From: Sabethes cyaneus
Taxonomy: Eukaryota; Arthropoda; Insecta; Diptera; Culicidae
DNA: 64,000 nucleotides
Assembly: GCF_943734655.1 (NCBI RefSeq)
Contig: NC_071354.1
Coordinates: forward strand, 79,111,822 to 79,175,821
Direction of reading: 5' to 3'
Part shown: one piece after another, positions 24,026 to 36,167 of the stretch
Layout: the number at the start of each line of letters is the position of its first letter
Position numbering within the stretch: position 1 is the stretch's first letter
Notes under the pieces: generated by a model
What the model was told of the DNA's origin: nothing
What the model saw: the letters and a program-made list of their open reading frames with translations, nothing else
Databases searched by the model: none
Program-made: the position numbers and the translations under genes

Positions 24026-24066
24026 GTAAGAAGAAATCCCAACAACTTCCAAAAATGGCAATTTCC
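24026..24066 (+). CDS. Candidate 41-nt second coding exon
   Basis: A strong 3' splice site (pyrimidine tract ctttcttccctttgcag ending at 24025, branch-like actaat 29 bases upstream) and a near-consensus donor (TCC|gtaagt at 24067) frame 41 bases. Joined to the exon ending at 4317, the split Gly codon is completed (G + GT). The frame then reads GKKKSQQLPKMAIS without a stop and leaves phase 0 at the donor. The basic, Ser/Gln-containing peptide suits the low-complexity tail before it. The intron would be 19.7 kb, common in Aedes. A chance pair of splice signals is possible, and no transcript evidence is available here. Confidence 0.5.
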
Positions 24067-26040
24067 GTAAGTACCACACCAAAGTAAACAGCATAAACTG
24101 TATGTAAATCTTTTATCCGCAACATATTCGCAAATATCAAAGTCATCCTGCCCGCCTCCCCGTCTGTGTCGGTTTCATACTAACTACGTTAAGATACGCC
24201 TATGACGTAGAACGACGGCGCGGGCGTCGCGTAACCACCAAAGTCAATTGAATGTGATGTTCACTTTCCGGGATGCAAAAGTTCAAAGTCAGCATTTTGT
24301 GGGAAATTTTTCCGCCCGCTGAAACGCAGGAAGCGGTGCACAATTTTCCTTGTGCTTTTGACTTTCCCTCTCTCTCTCGCTTCCTCGTCCTCTTCGTCGT
24401 TTGCTAGCTACCTCTGCTTTCTGGATTTTGTCTGGCATGCCGAGATCGCTGCGCTGCGCTGGGGGAAAGCTCGTTCTGCATACATTACTTTAAAGAGGCA
24501 ACTTCAGCGCTGTTTGCCGACGGCCAACCGGGCAGCATGCCGTGCCGGAGTGTGGGGTGGGGTGAAAGCTTTACAAATTTTCCGCATCAGCTAGCAGTTT
24601 TTACGGGTGGCCATTTTTTCTCTTCTTCAAGCTGTCTGATCGTTTGGATGCCTTTCGCACCAATCTTGTAACTTCGTTCAGATTTGCTCCGGCGAAAGCG
24701 ATGAATGAGAAAGTAGTTTGTCATCTTAATGGACTGTATTTGCTGCGTTGCTCCCATCGGGGTAAATACAAGGGATGTAGTAGAAATGGATAGTTGAAAT
24801 GTAATCTAGCAAATTGTACTTTTTAATGTGCTGGTAGCTATACTTACAATTGCTTTGGCAAGCTCATTTCCGATGCAAACAAGGTCACCGCAGCTGGGAT
24901 ACGACACTGGGCGGCGGCGACCTCAATGGAGTGCAGTGTATTTTGCCCCACGTGGTTCCGTTCACGCGTTGAATGCGCAGCCTTTTCCACTAGTTTACCC
25001 GTGAAGAAAGGAACAAATAACGTTCAAACCGGATTATGTGGTACAAGAAATTAATCTTCATCTGCAGTTGGAGGCACCCGTGGAAGACGAGGGAAAGCAA
25101 GTAGAAGATACGACCAGCGGCGCCCCCACTCGCATTGCTTCCCCTGCTCCTGCTCCTTTCTGTAAGCGGTAAACCGCATGCTAGTTTAGTGTCCTGTGAT
25201 CTCGAAGATCATGCAGCTTCGAAGATGCTCGCTCTCATTTTTTCCGATGGTTGTAAGTTTATTGTGTCGATATTTTTTTCAGCTCGTTTGACGTACCTCC
25301 AAAGGGGGAAGCGGAGAACATTAATCTTCATACAGTGTAACAGCGAGGTCAATCTATCGTTCGAGCTATTCCACTCGTACTGTGTAGCTTCGTGCAGTTT
25401 GTGCAGCTTTTGTTCGGCAGGTTTGACATGTTTATGCGTTTACGTCCTGTTTCATATCCTAGCAATTTAAAGATTTAGAATTTATGGTTGTAGTTTACGC
25501 TGACGACCGGCATGTTTATATGTAGTTGTCATGCTACAAACTTACTTATAACGTACGCCACAATTTGTGTTTAAATATCTTCCCGGGTAGAATTAATAAA
25601 GTTAAAATATTGGTAAATCAAAGTTTATTAAATAAATATCTACGCCTGTTAAACCAATTAGGCTTCGTCGAGGTAAATTTGGAAAATTTGGTTTTACCCT
25701 GTATATTCAACTTTCCAGCCGAAAGGATTTTTTTTTTGATGAAAACTTTCTCGACTTTCTTGTGGGGATGAGAGGGAATTTGCTTTGAAGTTTCAAGTGA
25801 AGTGAGCAACGGAATTTTCAGCTTATTTCGTTGCTTGCGGCGAAAAATATCCTCGTCGAGTGCGCATTTGTGCTGGTTGTTAGCTTGGCCAAACTGTTGA
25901 AAACTTTTTTCTATCGAAAGCCAAAAAAGATCTGGCTGCAAATGAATGTTGCAATATTTAGTTTATGCAACCACTACTGGTGTAATTCGCTCAGAAGAAC
26001 TTGTCCCAATCAAATGATTTTTAAGTACTCCAGCGGTTTA
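24067..26040 (+). other. Downstream intron, no exon found
   Basis: Starts with the donor gtaagtacc. GC-richer stretches at 24150-24600 and 24850-25200 contain no frame with flanking splice sites that fits phase 0. A tttttttcag acceptor near 25285 leads straight into a stop. Confidence 0.4.
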
Positions 26041-26099
26041 TAGATGCAAACCACATCTCTGGGGCTGGGACCAAAAAGCCACGTTGGGAGTGCCACACT

Positions 26100-26335
26100 A
26101 GTAATAGGATCGGTTCCGGCAAAGCAAAGCGAAACCTAGGTGGTACATTACGTTACCGAAACTTGACCTACTGTTTTTATACGACAGATTTTGCAGCTAG
26201 CTGTAAGAGTTCAGGACAATTGCGGGGCTAGTGCTACGATCCTATTAGCTCTAACAGCCTCTCCTAGCCGCGATTCGAACATACGAAGACGTGCTAATCA
26301 GGCCAGCATCTTGCCCCGGTGCCAACTGGGAGGCT
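26100..26335 (-). repeat. tRNA-derived SINE copy D
   Basis: Minus strand starts CCTCCCAGTTGGCACCGGGG, with a tRNA-like A box in TTGGC and a B box ATGTTCGAATCGCGG near 26266-26280. Related head sequence with the same cccagttggc start is at 37100. The body extends left to about 26100. Ends not sharply defined. Confidence 0.6.
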
Positions 26336-26640
26336 CTCGGTTGGTACTCGAATGATTTACAAACTACTGTCGCCTGTTATATTAGGTAGTCGAATACCTA
26401 ATTTCTTTTTATTCGCGCTGCTTGTTTCTATCGCACTAACCGAGTAGATAACAGCCTATCTTCTCGGTGATAGAAACAAAGAGCAGTTATACAAAAATAA
26501 TATCGTCATATAGGAAGTGTGTGATGCGTATACGGTAAATGACAGAATTGGGAGAATAAAATAAAATTTAGCTATTAAATTACCTAATATAACGTACGCC
26601 AGTAGTTAGGTGAGTAAAACATTCGGGTACCAACCGAAAG
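26334..26640. mobile_element. ~305-bp foldback MITE
   Basis: The left end ctcggttggtactcgaatg and right end cattcgggtaccaaccgaaag are inverted repeats. The match continues inward through aaactac...ttatattaggta and tacctaatataacg...tagtt, about 55 bp per arm. It abuts the 5' end of SINE copy D. No coding. Confidence 0.7.
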
Positions 26641-26817
26641 AGCAGGGGCGAGCCCCACCTGCCATTGCACAACCCGAAATTTTTTTGATCTCGAAAATTT
26701 CCTGTTCATTCAATTAATCATTCTTCGCATCAGATATTTCCTCACTTTCCAAAATTGTCCAAAATATAATCAAAACATTTGTTTTGATTATAGTCACTTT
26801 AATAACTTGGGTAATTG
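26641..26817. other. Spacer
   Basis: Short AT-rich spacer between the MITE and the CBM21 pseudogene. Nothing seen. Confidence 0.4.
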
Positions 26818-27424
26818 GTGACTTTTGCTGGGTTGGGATTTGAACCCAAAGTGCCCAAGCAGGCGTACGAAGACCTGAAGATTAATCTAGAGCCCCAACC
26901 GCTGCAGTAGATCAGCCTGGGACCTCGGGCAGATAGAGTATCAATGCCAATGTTCCAACAACCCGGCGCGTTGCCCTGCTTTATGGATCTGGTCCGCGAG
27001 AAGCAGGTGAATCTTGAAAACGCAGCAGTGACAGACCCAATTACGCTAAACCCTCACCGGAACCGTACGTCCGTTACAGCACAGACAATTGGCGCGGCTT
27101 TTCCGATCTACAAACCTTGTGCGTCGAGAACTCCTGCGATGACTTCTGGGATAAGTTTTGTTTCACCATCTACGGTCACTGAGTCCAGATCGGGCAGCGT
27201 ATCGAGCTGGCGGTACGTTTCCACTGTCGGGGTCAACAATTTTGGGACAATAACTATGACACGAACTACGTTTTCCAATGTTTGCCAATTTCGCAACCGA
27301 AACACATTGGCCACACTGCTGTAAAGCCGGCCCTTTTGGAATCGCTTATCCATCAGTCCTTCGTCCGGACTGCAAATGGTGCAAAAGTTTCTATTAGTAG
27401 GCTCCAAAACAAAAAAAACAACAA
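26818..27424 (+). pseudogene. PP1 glycogen-targeting subunit (CBM21) pseudogene
   Basis: The + strand encodes a broken copy of a PPP1R3-type regulatory subunit, which brings protein phosphatase 1 to glycogen. In order: VTFA (the PP1-binding RVxF-type motif, 26818), VPKQAYEDLKINLEPQPLQ, stop TAG at 26908, then FQQPGALPCFMDLVREKQV. The CBM21 carbohydrate-binding module follows: GTVR near 27060, a frameshift, then YVRYSTDNWRGFSDLQT and FWDKFCFTIYGH, stop TGA at 27180. It continues IGQRIELAVRFHCRGQQFWD and NNYDTNYVF. Order and spacing match the family, but about 15 residues between VTFA and KVPK are missing. Two stops and at least one frameshift rule out function. No intron is seen, so a retrocopy is likely, though no clear poly-A tail was found. 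The 112-codon antisense frame here is a shadow. Confidence 0.85.
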
Positions 27425-28788
27425 TTCTCAAAATCCGGCCGCCCACGGAAGTTTTTTTTTGTTTTCTACACCTTTTTTAAGTGATACAAATTTTACCTAT
27501 AACAAACTGCTTGCGAATGTGCATTCGCAACTTTAATTGGTTAGAAAGTTAAGCAAAATCAGATTTATATTTTATTTTAGAGTGTAGAATTACTTCGTTA
27601 GTGATTTGCTAGAATATCTCTATTTATATCTATTTTGTCACTATTGAATTCTCTCCATTTGGATGATTCTAGTAGCATTTTCCTCCTTCCTCAGCTTTCC
27701 AATGGTGGTCTTAAAATGACAATCGGTTGGGGGGCTCATGGTAAAAACGGCGATTTTTTGATAAAATCCAATATGGCGACCAAATCCAAGATGGCCGCCA
27801 AAAAAAAATTTACTCCATTTGAAAGCCCTATTCTTCTTCTTTACAGAGCTGGGCTATTTGTTAGTTGTTTCATGGCAAATCTATGAAATCACATGATATA
27901 GATCTCAAGGTTTGCTCAAAATTCAAGTTTTTTTTAACCTGTTAAACCCCTTGGCGAACAAGGGGTCCACTATTTCGAGGTATCAAAGGTGCAATTCTTA
28001 TTTTTTAACCATTTTCAACCATTTAAGCGCAAAAGTTCCAATATTTGAAGACCTCGTGTCAGTAGTGGCCCCGTTTCAGCGAGAATTACTCAATGTTGAA
28101 AAATGATTACTGTTGCTATATATGAAACATTTTGCAAAGTTTATGAAACTTTTAAGACAGTTAAAAAGATTCATAAAACATTCAGCACTTTGCATTGCAA
28201 ACACAGTTTAAGTCATAAATTATGTAATCATTCAAAAAAATTTGTCAGGACAAGCAAAAAGCAAAAAGATTGGACTTTACAAACTTAGATTTATAACTCT
28301 TTTGCAGCAACAATGAACTTCAGCATACATGATCCCTAGTAGACTTCCACCATAAAGTTTTGTATGAGTCAGATAAATGCAAGTAGGAATTGTAAAGCAA
28401 TGTAGGATGAACCTTTAACGAAAACGAGCGGCTGCTCAGAAGGTGTAGCCTAGCTTAGATTTAGGAAAAATGCATAAGAAACAATAAGCAAAGAATGTAG
28501 AATGTATGATGAAGCAATGAACCCGGGTCCTCGCCGTGAAAGGCGTAAATGCTGTACATCGGGATTGACCACGTGTGAGGGAATGAAGTCAAGAGTCCGG
28601 ACCCTCGGGGATGAACTTGTGGCATTAACCAAAGTCAGGCTACAATAGGCCTTATTTCGCTCTCTGAAAATAACGTAATCTCATTAACCAAAAATCCTCG
28701 CAGACGCAAACAAACCGAGTAAGAGTTCTTCTCTCAGAAGTAGCATAGGAAATAAACTCCCATTCGACACATCAACGTCTGCAAAAAC
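27425..28788. other. No gene seen
   Basis: AT-rich DNA. The words aatccaatatggcgac and aatccaagatggccgcc form a short direct pair at 27766-27800, a phrase typical of insect repeats. Nothing else supportable. Confidence 0.4.
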
Positions 28789-29840
28789 GGATTACCCACG
28801 AATAGCCGAAACACAAATGGTCGAAATAACAAATGGCATAATTTATCTAATGGCCGAATCACGAATGGCCGAATCACAAAAGGCTGAAACACGTATGGCC
28901 GAACGTCATATTCGGCTGAAAATAATCACGGCCTTCAGCCTGCACAAATGTTGGGTATACGCTGTCCTTACTCGCTGCCGCTCGTTCGGACCTAACTAAG
29001 GGCACCAAATAGTACTGGTTTCTGTGGGGGCCAGCCGGCGCTTTCGACAGCAGGTCACCGGCGCACACTCGCGGCCTGGGGCCGTCTCGCCCTGAATCAT
29101 CTAGAAAACATTTGCTACTGACACGATCAATATGCCTCGCACGTTATAATAAACGTAAATCATTCGCGCTTAGGGGAAGAAACAACTATCCATCATCTAT
29201 ACTCTATTTTCCAAAATAAAAAATAAGACTCAGAGTATGTCCTGTTTTTCTGAAACTAAGGCACAGAATTTTACGAAAAGCTTTTTTCCTTCACCTCATC
29301 ACAGAGCTGTGAGCGGAACAGAAGGCAATAGAGGGGAAAATATTAAAGGGATTTCAGGGGGATGTTTCAGGTTCGTAGAGAGTAATAGATGAAAAAATTT
29401 ATTCAAAATGTGTTAGGTCTCATAAAATGAGCAATAATTTTTTTTTTGATTTAGGCATCCCGGGAAAATTAGGCCTCTCGTGACTCGGCCATTCGTGATT
29501 CGGTCTTTCGAGATTCGGCCATTCGTGATTCGCAGAAACCACTACTATTTAGGTGCATGTATTTTCCTAGGTTTACTGACTAGTAGGGATTAGTTAAGTC
29601 CGAACGAGCGGCAGCGAGTAAGGACAGCGTATACCCAACATTTGTGCAGGCTGACGGCCGTGATTATTTTCACCCGAATATGACGCCTTTCGTGATTCGG
29701 CCATTCGTAATTCGGCCATTTGTGATTCGGCCGTTCGTGATTCGGCCATTAGATATATTACGCCATCTGTTATTTCGGCCATTTATGTTTCGGCCATTCG
29801 TGATTCGGCCATTTGTGCTTCGGCTATTCGTAGGTAATCC
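28789..29840. mobile_element. Foldback element with internal minisatellite
   Basis: Long inverted arms, 28789-29003 and 29587-29840, enclose about 580 bp. Each arm starts ggattacc-acgaatagcc and contains variable numbers of a 15-bp unit near aatggccgaatcacg. Both arms then end in cagcctgcacaaatgttggg, a gtccttactcgctgccgctc block and cta-acta. The right arm has more units than the left. Extra units lie at 29470-29530 outside the arm. No coding: peptide repeats such as MAESRMAES are artefacts of the 15-bp unit. Confidence 0.75.
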
Positions 29841-30177
29841 CTTTCAAATGAGTCATTTACATACTTGTTGATAGGAATTCGTGTAGAAAAATTATGTCTT
29901 CAAATAATCAGATTCATCCCTTGCATCTCCAATTGCAATATTTCTCCGGAACGTAACGATTTCCGCATTTCTGCAAATTCTTGCGAGGTCCAAACCAAGT
30001 TCCGTGTCCGAACCTCGCGTCCAAAAGGCAAGCCGATCACTCACACACTCAAAACTTATCCGTTTAACACTAATCACGAATCGCAGATTTAAAAAAAGTT
30101 CGGAGCGAAAAATTCTTGACGCGATAAAATATATTTCGACCATTCGCGGTCATAGTTTGCTGCGATCTTCGATGGGA
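29841..30177. other. No gene seen
   Basis: Ordinary AT-rich spacer between the foldback and the next MITE. Confidence 0.4.
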
Positions 30178-30179
30178 TA

Positions 30180-30548
30180 CCCAGCTAGCATTTTCATATG
30201 TATAAAAAAGATAAAAATCAGCATTACGGAGAGATATACATGCTAATAAATCGTATTTGATGCACAAAATTGTCATATACATACTATTTTGGAGGCGTTA
30301 TACGTGATTACGAATAATTTTGCGCATTACGACTATATAAGAATTTATATACGATAATATCCGATTAAGCGCGAGTCGCTCCGTACTACTATACGATTTT
30401 GTGCTGAAAATCGTATGTATGTCAGTTATTATCATTATATACGATAGAAAACAACCCCCTTTATCCAGCTTTAGTTACGATTTCGAATTTGTTAGGAGAT
30501 ATTTACGATAATTTTCGTACATTGATATACGAGTTGGTGCTAGCTGGG
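30180..30548. mobile_element. 369-bp MITE with TA duplication
   Basis: Perfect short inverted ends cccagctagca / tgctagctggg, flanked by TA at 30178-30179 and 30549-30550. The arms are rich in tatacgat/atcgtata words. An inverted, more decayed copy is at 14651-15031. Tc1/mariner-type mobilisation is inferred from the TA. Confidence 0.85.
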
Positions 30549-30550
30549 TA

Positions 30551-31044
30551 ATCTTTTTGATCTACAAAAAAGGAGACACACTATGAGAACTATCGTGTGA
30601 TCTCCGTTCTCGATATAGCGCCATCAAAGTACTCTCCTACCAGTTGCGAAGAGATTTATGACAAGTTATCAGGCCAGTTTCGTTGCAGGACGGTCAATGA
30701 CTGACCAAACAGACTGCGAATACACAGTCCTCACGCACTATCTGTTTATCGGTTTCAACGCTGCATGTGATACTATCGACCGCCAAAAGCTATGAAAAAT
30801 AATAGCAAATACCGCTTTGCGAGAAAGCTTATCAAACTGATTAAGGCTCCGATAGATGTTGTAAGTGAATAGAATGTTATAAACCGCGCAGATATCAACA
30901 CACGGAAACCATCTTCAAGTACAGTACTACCATGTACAAATCAAACACAGATGACACGGACATTCCTAGGTATCTAATAAGCATTAACATAAACAGTGGA
31001 ATCAACGTTTTATTAGCATTTTTGGCATTTTTTAAAGTAAAGTA
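30551..31044. other. Possible LINE debris, no gene
   Basis: Short phrases (caggccagtttcgttgcagga, aatgactgaccaaacaga) hint at a decayed LINE RT region on the plus strand (compare FVAGRS.TDQ-type signatures). The match is too weak to call. Confidence 0.3.
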
Positions 31045-31057
31045 AGGTCAAGTCAAG

Positions 31058-31532
31058 GGGGGGGGCTCTGTAGCCGCAAGGTTACCGAGTCTGCTTTGAC
31101 AAGCGAATGGTCATGGGTTCGAATCTTAGTAGAATCAGGCCATTCGATGGCAAAGTGACTTTAGCATGGGTTTATTTCCAGGCCCCTCACCACCCTTCCT
31201 TCGTGCTGAATTCTATGTTATCCCGATATGGCCTATTGACAGTGCAAAAATGAGACCCTTATAGCTCAATGCGCTGGTTAGCTGTACCAGGGATGGCTGT
31301 AATTGGGGACAGCGCTGTCATGTGGAACGAGGTGGGTAAAGAAGAGAAAAAGCATTGAGGGAAGGGTACTCAAATTACACACAAGCACGCATAAAATTCA
31401 ACAAGCATATCGCTCACTCAATAGCGACTATAGCCAAAATAAATGCAGTGCGAGTTATACAGCAAACACCCGGGCGATATCACAATAGATCAAACTATAC
31501 TGGTCGCAGTGATGAGTCCATACAGGAATTAT
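31058..31532 (+). mobile_element. 475-bp tRNA-derived SINE with 13-bp TSD
   Basis: Flanked by exact 13-bp direct repeats (aggtcaagtcaag at 31045-31057 and 31533-31545). The 5' end carries a tRNA-like promoter: A box around gtagccgcaagg and B box gggttcgaatctt near 31117. A second tRNA-like stretch (tatagctcaatgcgctggtt) starts near 31260. A short G run sits at the 5' boundary. This fits a pol III-driven SINE mobilised by a LINE. Confidence 0.8.
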
Positions 31533-31545
31533 AGGTCAAGTCAAG

Positions 31546-34500
31546 TAAAGTAGATACTCTTTCGGAAAAACAAATGTTTCACAAACCAATTTTAAAAACT
31601 TTATCACATTATCTAAAAAAACCATGTAACAGTTTCTCAAGGAACATCGGAATAACTTGATCGACAGAAATGATGACCTTCACGGTAAATTTTGTGGTGT
31701 TAAAAATGAGGTAAAACTTAGATGTGCCAATCTATCAAGGCCATTGAACAAGCGTAAAACTACTTATACGTGTTCTAAACGTGTTTGACTATTAAAATCT
31801 ATTTTCATATCCTACAATGAAAATGAACAAATTCAACTCGAGAACTTTCCGATTACCCATGCAAGATAAATGCTACATAATCCCAGTGATGAATACGTAA
31901 AACGCATTCATATCGCTGAAAGTCATCCAAGCATTGTCCTCCGGCGCCATCCACCTGTTCTGCTGCCAATGGGTGATGCACCCCGTAAGTACATTTAGCA
32001 GGAAGGCGCTGCTGCTTTTAAAATCTTCGCCGGGCATTGTCTGACAACTCAAATACTCACTGACAGACCGAGTGACACATTGCGCTCACCGTGGGGATAC
32101 GTGTTTCATCATAATCTCCCGGTTTGCTTTCTGGTCGGCAAACACTCGTCGTTTTAGTTTGTTTCGAGAATTGTACAACCCATAACCAACCAGCCAGCAG
32201 CGAAGCATAATGCAAAGCACTTGAGTCTCAACTTCACTATACGCGATGACAAAATAGGTAGGTACCGAGTGACACCTTGCCCTGGCACAAGACAAAGCCC
32301 TCTTTATAGCGGAGCATTACATAACTGCACTCACATTCGCCCGGTTCAAAACACCATGTACCTAACCGAACGCGTTAACCCTGGATGGGACTGTCAATCG
32401 GAAGCGTGAAGGACACGTGCTTTGCTTTCTGATGTTTGCTTTAAATTTACAATGTTAATTTTCATGCTAAACCTTGAAATGTTTTAGTAACGGAGTGATG
32501 GAAAATCCGGAAGTAACACATCATAACTGTTTAATAATGTAAAGTAATGAAAACTTTAATTAGCCACCGCCGGCTGAAAGTCGCACAAATCAAAAAGTAG
32601 CTGCTTCAGAATCACTTATCATGGAATAGGTTACTCTATTTTGACATTTGCGATAAACTTTACACCTCAGCTTCTTATCTTAAATTATACTTCTAACTTC
32701 AGCGCAAATAGTACCAAAAACATGACTAAATTATTCGAGGCTAAGAATTTCCCCATTTAAAAAGGTTCTCTAGTGCACTCAATCCCAGCTCTCCCGAGGA
32801 CCTTGTTTAGTTGTGAACCTTTTTTCACCCGCTTGGCGGTGGTGAATGCTTATTTTTTATTTTTCGTCCCTTGCACGCTTCTTTGGCAGCAGTAAATAAA
32901 ACTTTTATCACCTGTAATAAAGAATGGAAAAAATCACCTATCACCGGCAGCTTCGGTCGTCCGTTTCTACAAAGGTGGCGAAAGTCAACACGCCCCGCAG
33001 CCCGGAAATTTCACAGGCTCTCTCCTGCTATCGTCCGACATAGGAACAATATTAATGTCAGGTGTCAAATCCGTTTTGTTCACGGCCAATGCTTTCGGTA
33101 CGAATTTTCACGGTTCACAGACAAAAGTGACAGCAAGTTTTACAAAGTCGTATATCCATGGAGATCTCCGATTGCTAGTTCCGGCATAAATTTAGAGATA
33201 CGGCAGGTATAATGGGTGGGATGCATACTGAAAAACTTTGTACCTATAAATGTGACATCAGAATGTTAAATTGTTCAAGAAATAAATTAACATTTGCTTC
33301 GATGTCCAACTTTTTTACGTTATTCAGCCTCTCTCTGTTTGTTTGGGGTAAAACTATACATACATTATAATAGCAATGTTGTGCGAATTGTTATGTTTCC
33401 CGAAATTGAATAAAATTTACCATAGATTCAATGGTTAAGTTCGATAGTGATCAAGTTTATTCATAATAGTCGTGTAATTTCGACAATCTCGAAATTCCAA
33501 GTCAACTTTACCGGGATATTTAAATTTAAAGTACCATTTGATCAGCAGACAGCAGCACCTTTTATTTATTTCTGTATCCTAATTAGGAGCTATTTTGTCT
33601 CATTTATCTGCCAAAAGAACCGAAAAGAATCTCCACTTTGTTAACAAAGTGTTAATATCTTTCAAAGTTACAGCCTAAACCTAGAAGCTGGTGGTGCTTG
33701 TACTAAGTACAACTGCAAAGGGCTTACAACAGTGATTAAATGCTGCTGAAAATGGCTCTGTGTTTCCTTATTTTGCACACAGCTACGAGCACAAATAGCT
33801 GCCCCGCCAAGTCACGTACGTAGCGGGAAAATTTGCCTCCATGGCTTCATTCCTTATCCTGGTATTTCTCCATACATCGCCGGCACATGGCTTCAGAAAT
33901 TCGTTTGTTCGTTTCTGGCTTGGAATGCCGCATTTCTCCTAACATCCAGTGAATGCAATTACAATAAATGGAAACCGGAAATCCACGTGACCGAATGGAG
34001 CCGGCAGTACGCAGCTTAGTGGCAAATGTTGATGATTACGATTATTAATGTTTGCATTACTCTATTTTGCGGTACGGCCGAAAGTAGTTATCCTACATAG
34101 TTAATGTCTTGTCCAAGAAATTATTATGAAAATAGTCTATCAGTTACAGCGGTGGGTAGAAATTTAATAATGTATTTTAAAAAAAGTATTACGGAGACGA
34201 TTTTATTGCGGTAAAAAAATGCATGACTAACTTGTAAACGTAATATATTTGAAGCTCCACACATTTAAAGTGAATGGAAAATTGATTTTATTTTTATAAA
34301 ACATGGTTGTAGATCGGTGAATATATGAATCCGGAATCGGTTTACATGAAGAATCATTTCAGCATCAGTAAAATATCTCATGTCGCGTATCAAAAAACAT
34401 CATCACTTGACAAAAAAGCGACTGGCGACCACCCCATGTCACTCAGAGGGCTTATATGGATTCCAAAATTAACTAAATTTTACATTTATTGTAAAACTGA

Positions 34501-34720
34501 AACAAAATCAAACTCTATGCATAATTTTGAATAAATTTTCTTATATAAACTTTTTTCTTAGACCGTTCTCAAGTTATTATAAATTTAACAATCCTAAATT
34601 TGCTACCAGCTGGTTGGTTATTCTTTACAGTGTTGCTAGCTTATCAGTTTTTTATATGATTGATAACTTACGTTATGGGAATATTCCATTAGAAAGGCAT
34701 GAAATATTTTCTGTTGTTTG
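31546..34720. other. No gene seen
   Basis: About 3.2 kb of intron-like, AT-rich DNA. Open frames are short and carry no recognisable domain or usable splice pair. Confidence 0.4.
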
Positions 34721-35780
34721 ACCGACTCTTCAATTCGCAACGACGGCGGTAGAAGTAGTACCTGTCCAAAAGCCACTCTCACGAAGAGACCCAAAAACTC
34801 CTCCAAAGGCCCCCGCCAAGCTCCTGCCGTGTGTAACCAGGTAAACTGAATATGGCCCCGAATAAGGAACGGCGATCATCAGCAAAGGTCCAACACACTC
34901 AAGACACTCACGACCAAACCAGCGCAGGTCCTAGAGCCGGGATACCGTATCAAGAACTTCTCTCCACTGTAGTATATCCACTATAGGGCTACTCTTTGTC
35001 AATCTCTTGAGCGTCGCGACCCACGTAAATCGACTTCAACCTGGTCGAGCCGTTTATACGAATTGAATTGAATGCGTTGTTGAATCTACTACTCGTGTTA
35101 TTGTCGGTGGTGACCAGAAATCCCAACTATGAACTCATCATCCACTTCCAGTTACTCTCTGACAATAATCACTGTCCGTGGGAGGCGAACAATGAATTCT
35201 TTGATCTGGAGCCTCTTCCTATCATATATTTGGTTTTCGATGCATTAATTTTCAGCCTTACTCCAGTTGCTGTTTTTAATTTCGCGTAGATTCGCGAATG
35301 TTGAAGTCGTCGCCGAAGACTAGAAGTTGGATACTTTTACTGTAGCTCGTTCCTCTCATTACGGTGCCCGCTCGACGGATCACACCTTCAATCGAGAGTT
35401 GAATAGCATTCAGGACAGTCCATCCACTGCAATCCTCTGTACAATTCAAAGCAACTTGAAAGAGCCTCCGAAACACGCGCTCAGCATGTCACTCGCTTCT
35501 AGGTAGCTTTAATCAGCCACGGCAGTTTGTCCGGAAAACTGCCATCGCTTCCCGTGCTCGACTGTACCATATCGGTACTCTGAAATCCACGAAAATATGA
35601 TGAGTGAGCGCGTTGTACTCCTGACATTTTTGAATGTTTTGTCGGATTGTGAAAATTTGTTCAACTCTAGGACGGACCCTCATAAAGCCCGTTTGGTATT
35701 GTCTTACGAAATCCCTTGCCAGACGATCTAGCAAGATCTAGGAGAACACACTGTAGGGGACGTTCTACAGTAATTATAGC

Positions 35781-36157
35781 CAGGCTTGGCATACACTTTT
35801 CGCTTTGATTTTGCTCTTTTGATTACTGCTCCTCAGCCAAGCAGAATTTGAAAAAGTGGTGTATGAGGTATTTGTAGAGCTAGTAATTATCTATAATATT
35901 GCTGAAGAAAGTGGATTTTTATCTTTAGTATTTACGGCGCTGTAGGGCAGCAATGCCGTTGGTAGCAAAGAGAGCGCTCTTTTTGCTACCAAGAGGGTAG
36001 CAGCCTTATAGCGCCATAAATACAAAATGCACAGTAATGTTTGCTTCAGCAATATTGTAGATAATAACAAATTCTACAAACGCCCCATACATCACTTTTT
36101 CAAATTTTGCTTGGCTGAGATGCAGTAATCAAAAGAGCAAAATCGAAGCGAAGCCTG
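35781..36157. mobile_element. 377-bp foldback MITE, hAT-like
   Basis: Near-complete hairpin: caggcttggcatacac...ctataatattgctgaag pairs with ttgcttcagcaatattgtag...gcgaagcctg. The central loop carries its own hairpin (ggtagcaaaga...ttttgctacc). Exact 8-bp duplications attatagc at 35773-35780 and 36158-36165 point to hAT-type mobilisation. The arm word agccaagca-aatt-gaaaa is shared with the 37514 element, so both belong to one diverged family. Confidence 0.85.
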
Positions 36158-36167
36158 ATTATAGCAA

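Noticed and set aside
25281..25350. Additional coding exon after a tttttttcag acceptor
   Set aside because: The required phase-0 frame meets TGA at the third codon, and the possible donor is weak.
27108..27446. 112-codon minus-strand frame
   Set aside because: It is antisense to the CBM21 pseudogene. The sense strand explains the conservation of sequence pattern.
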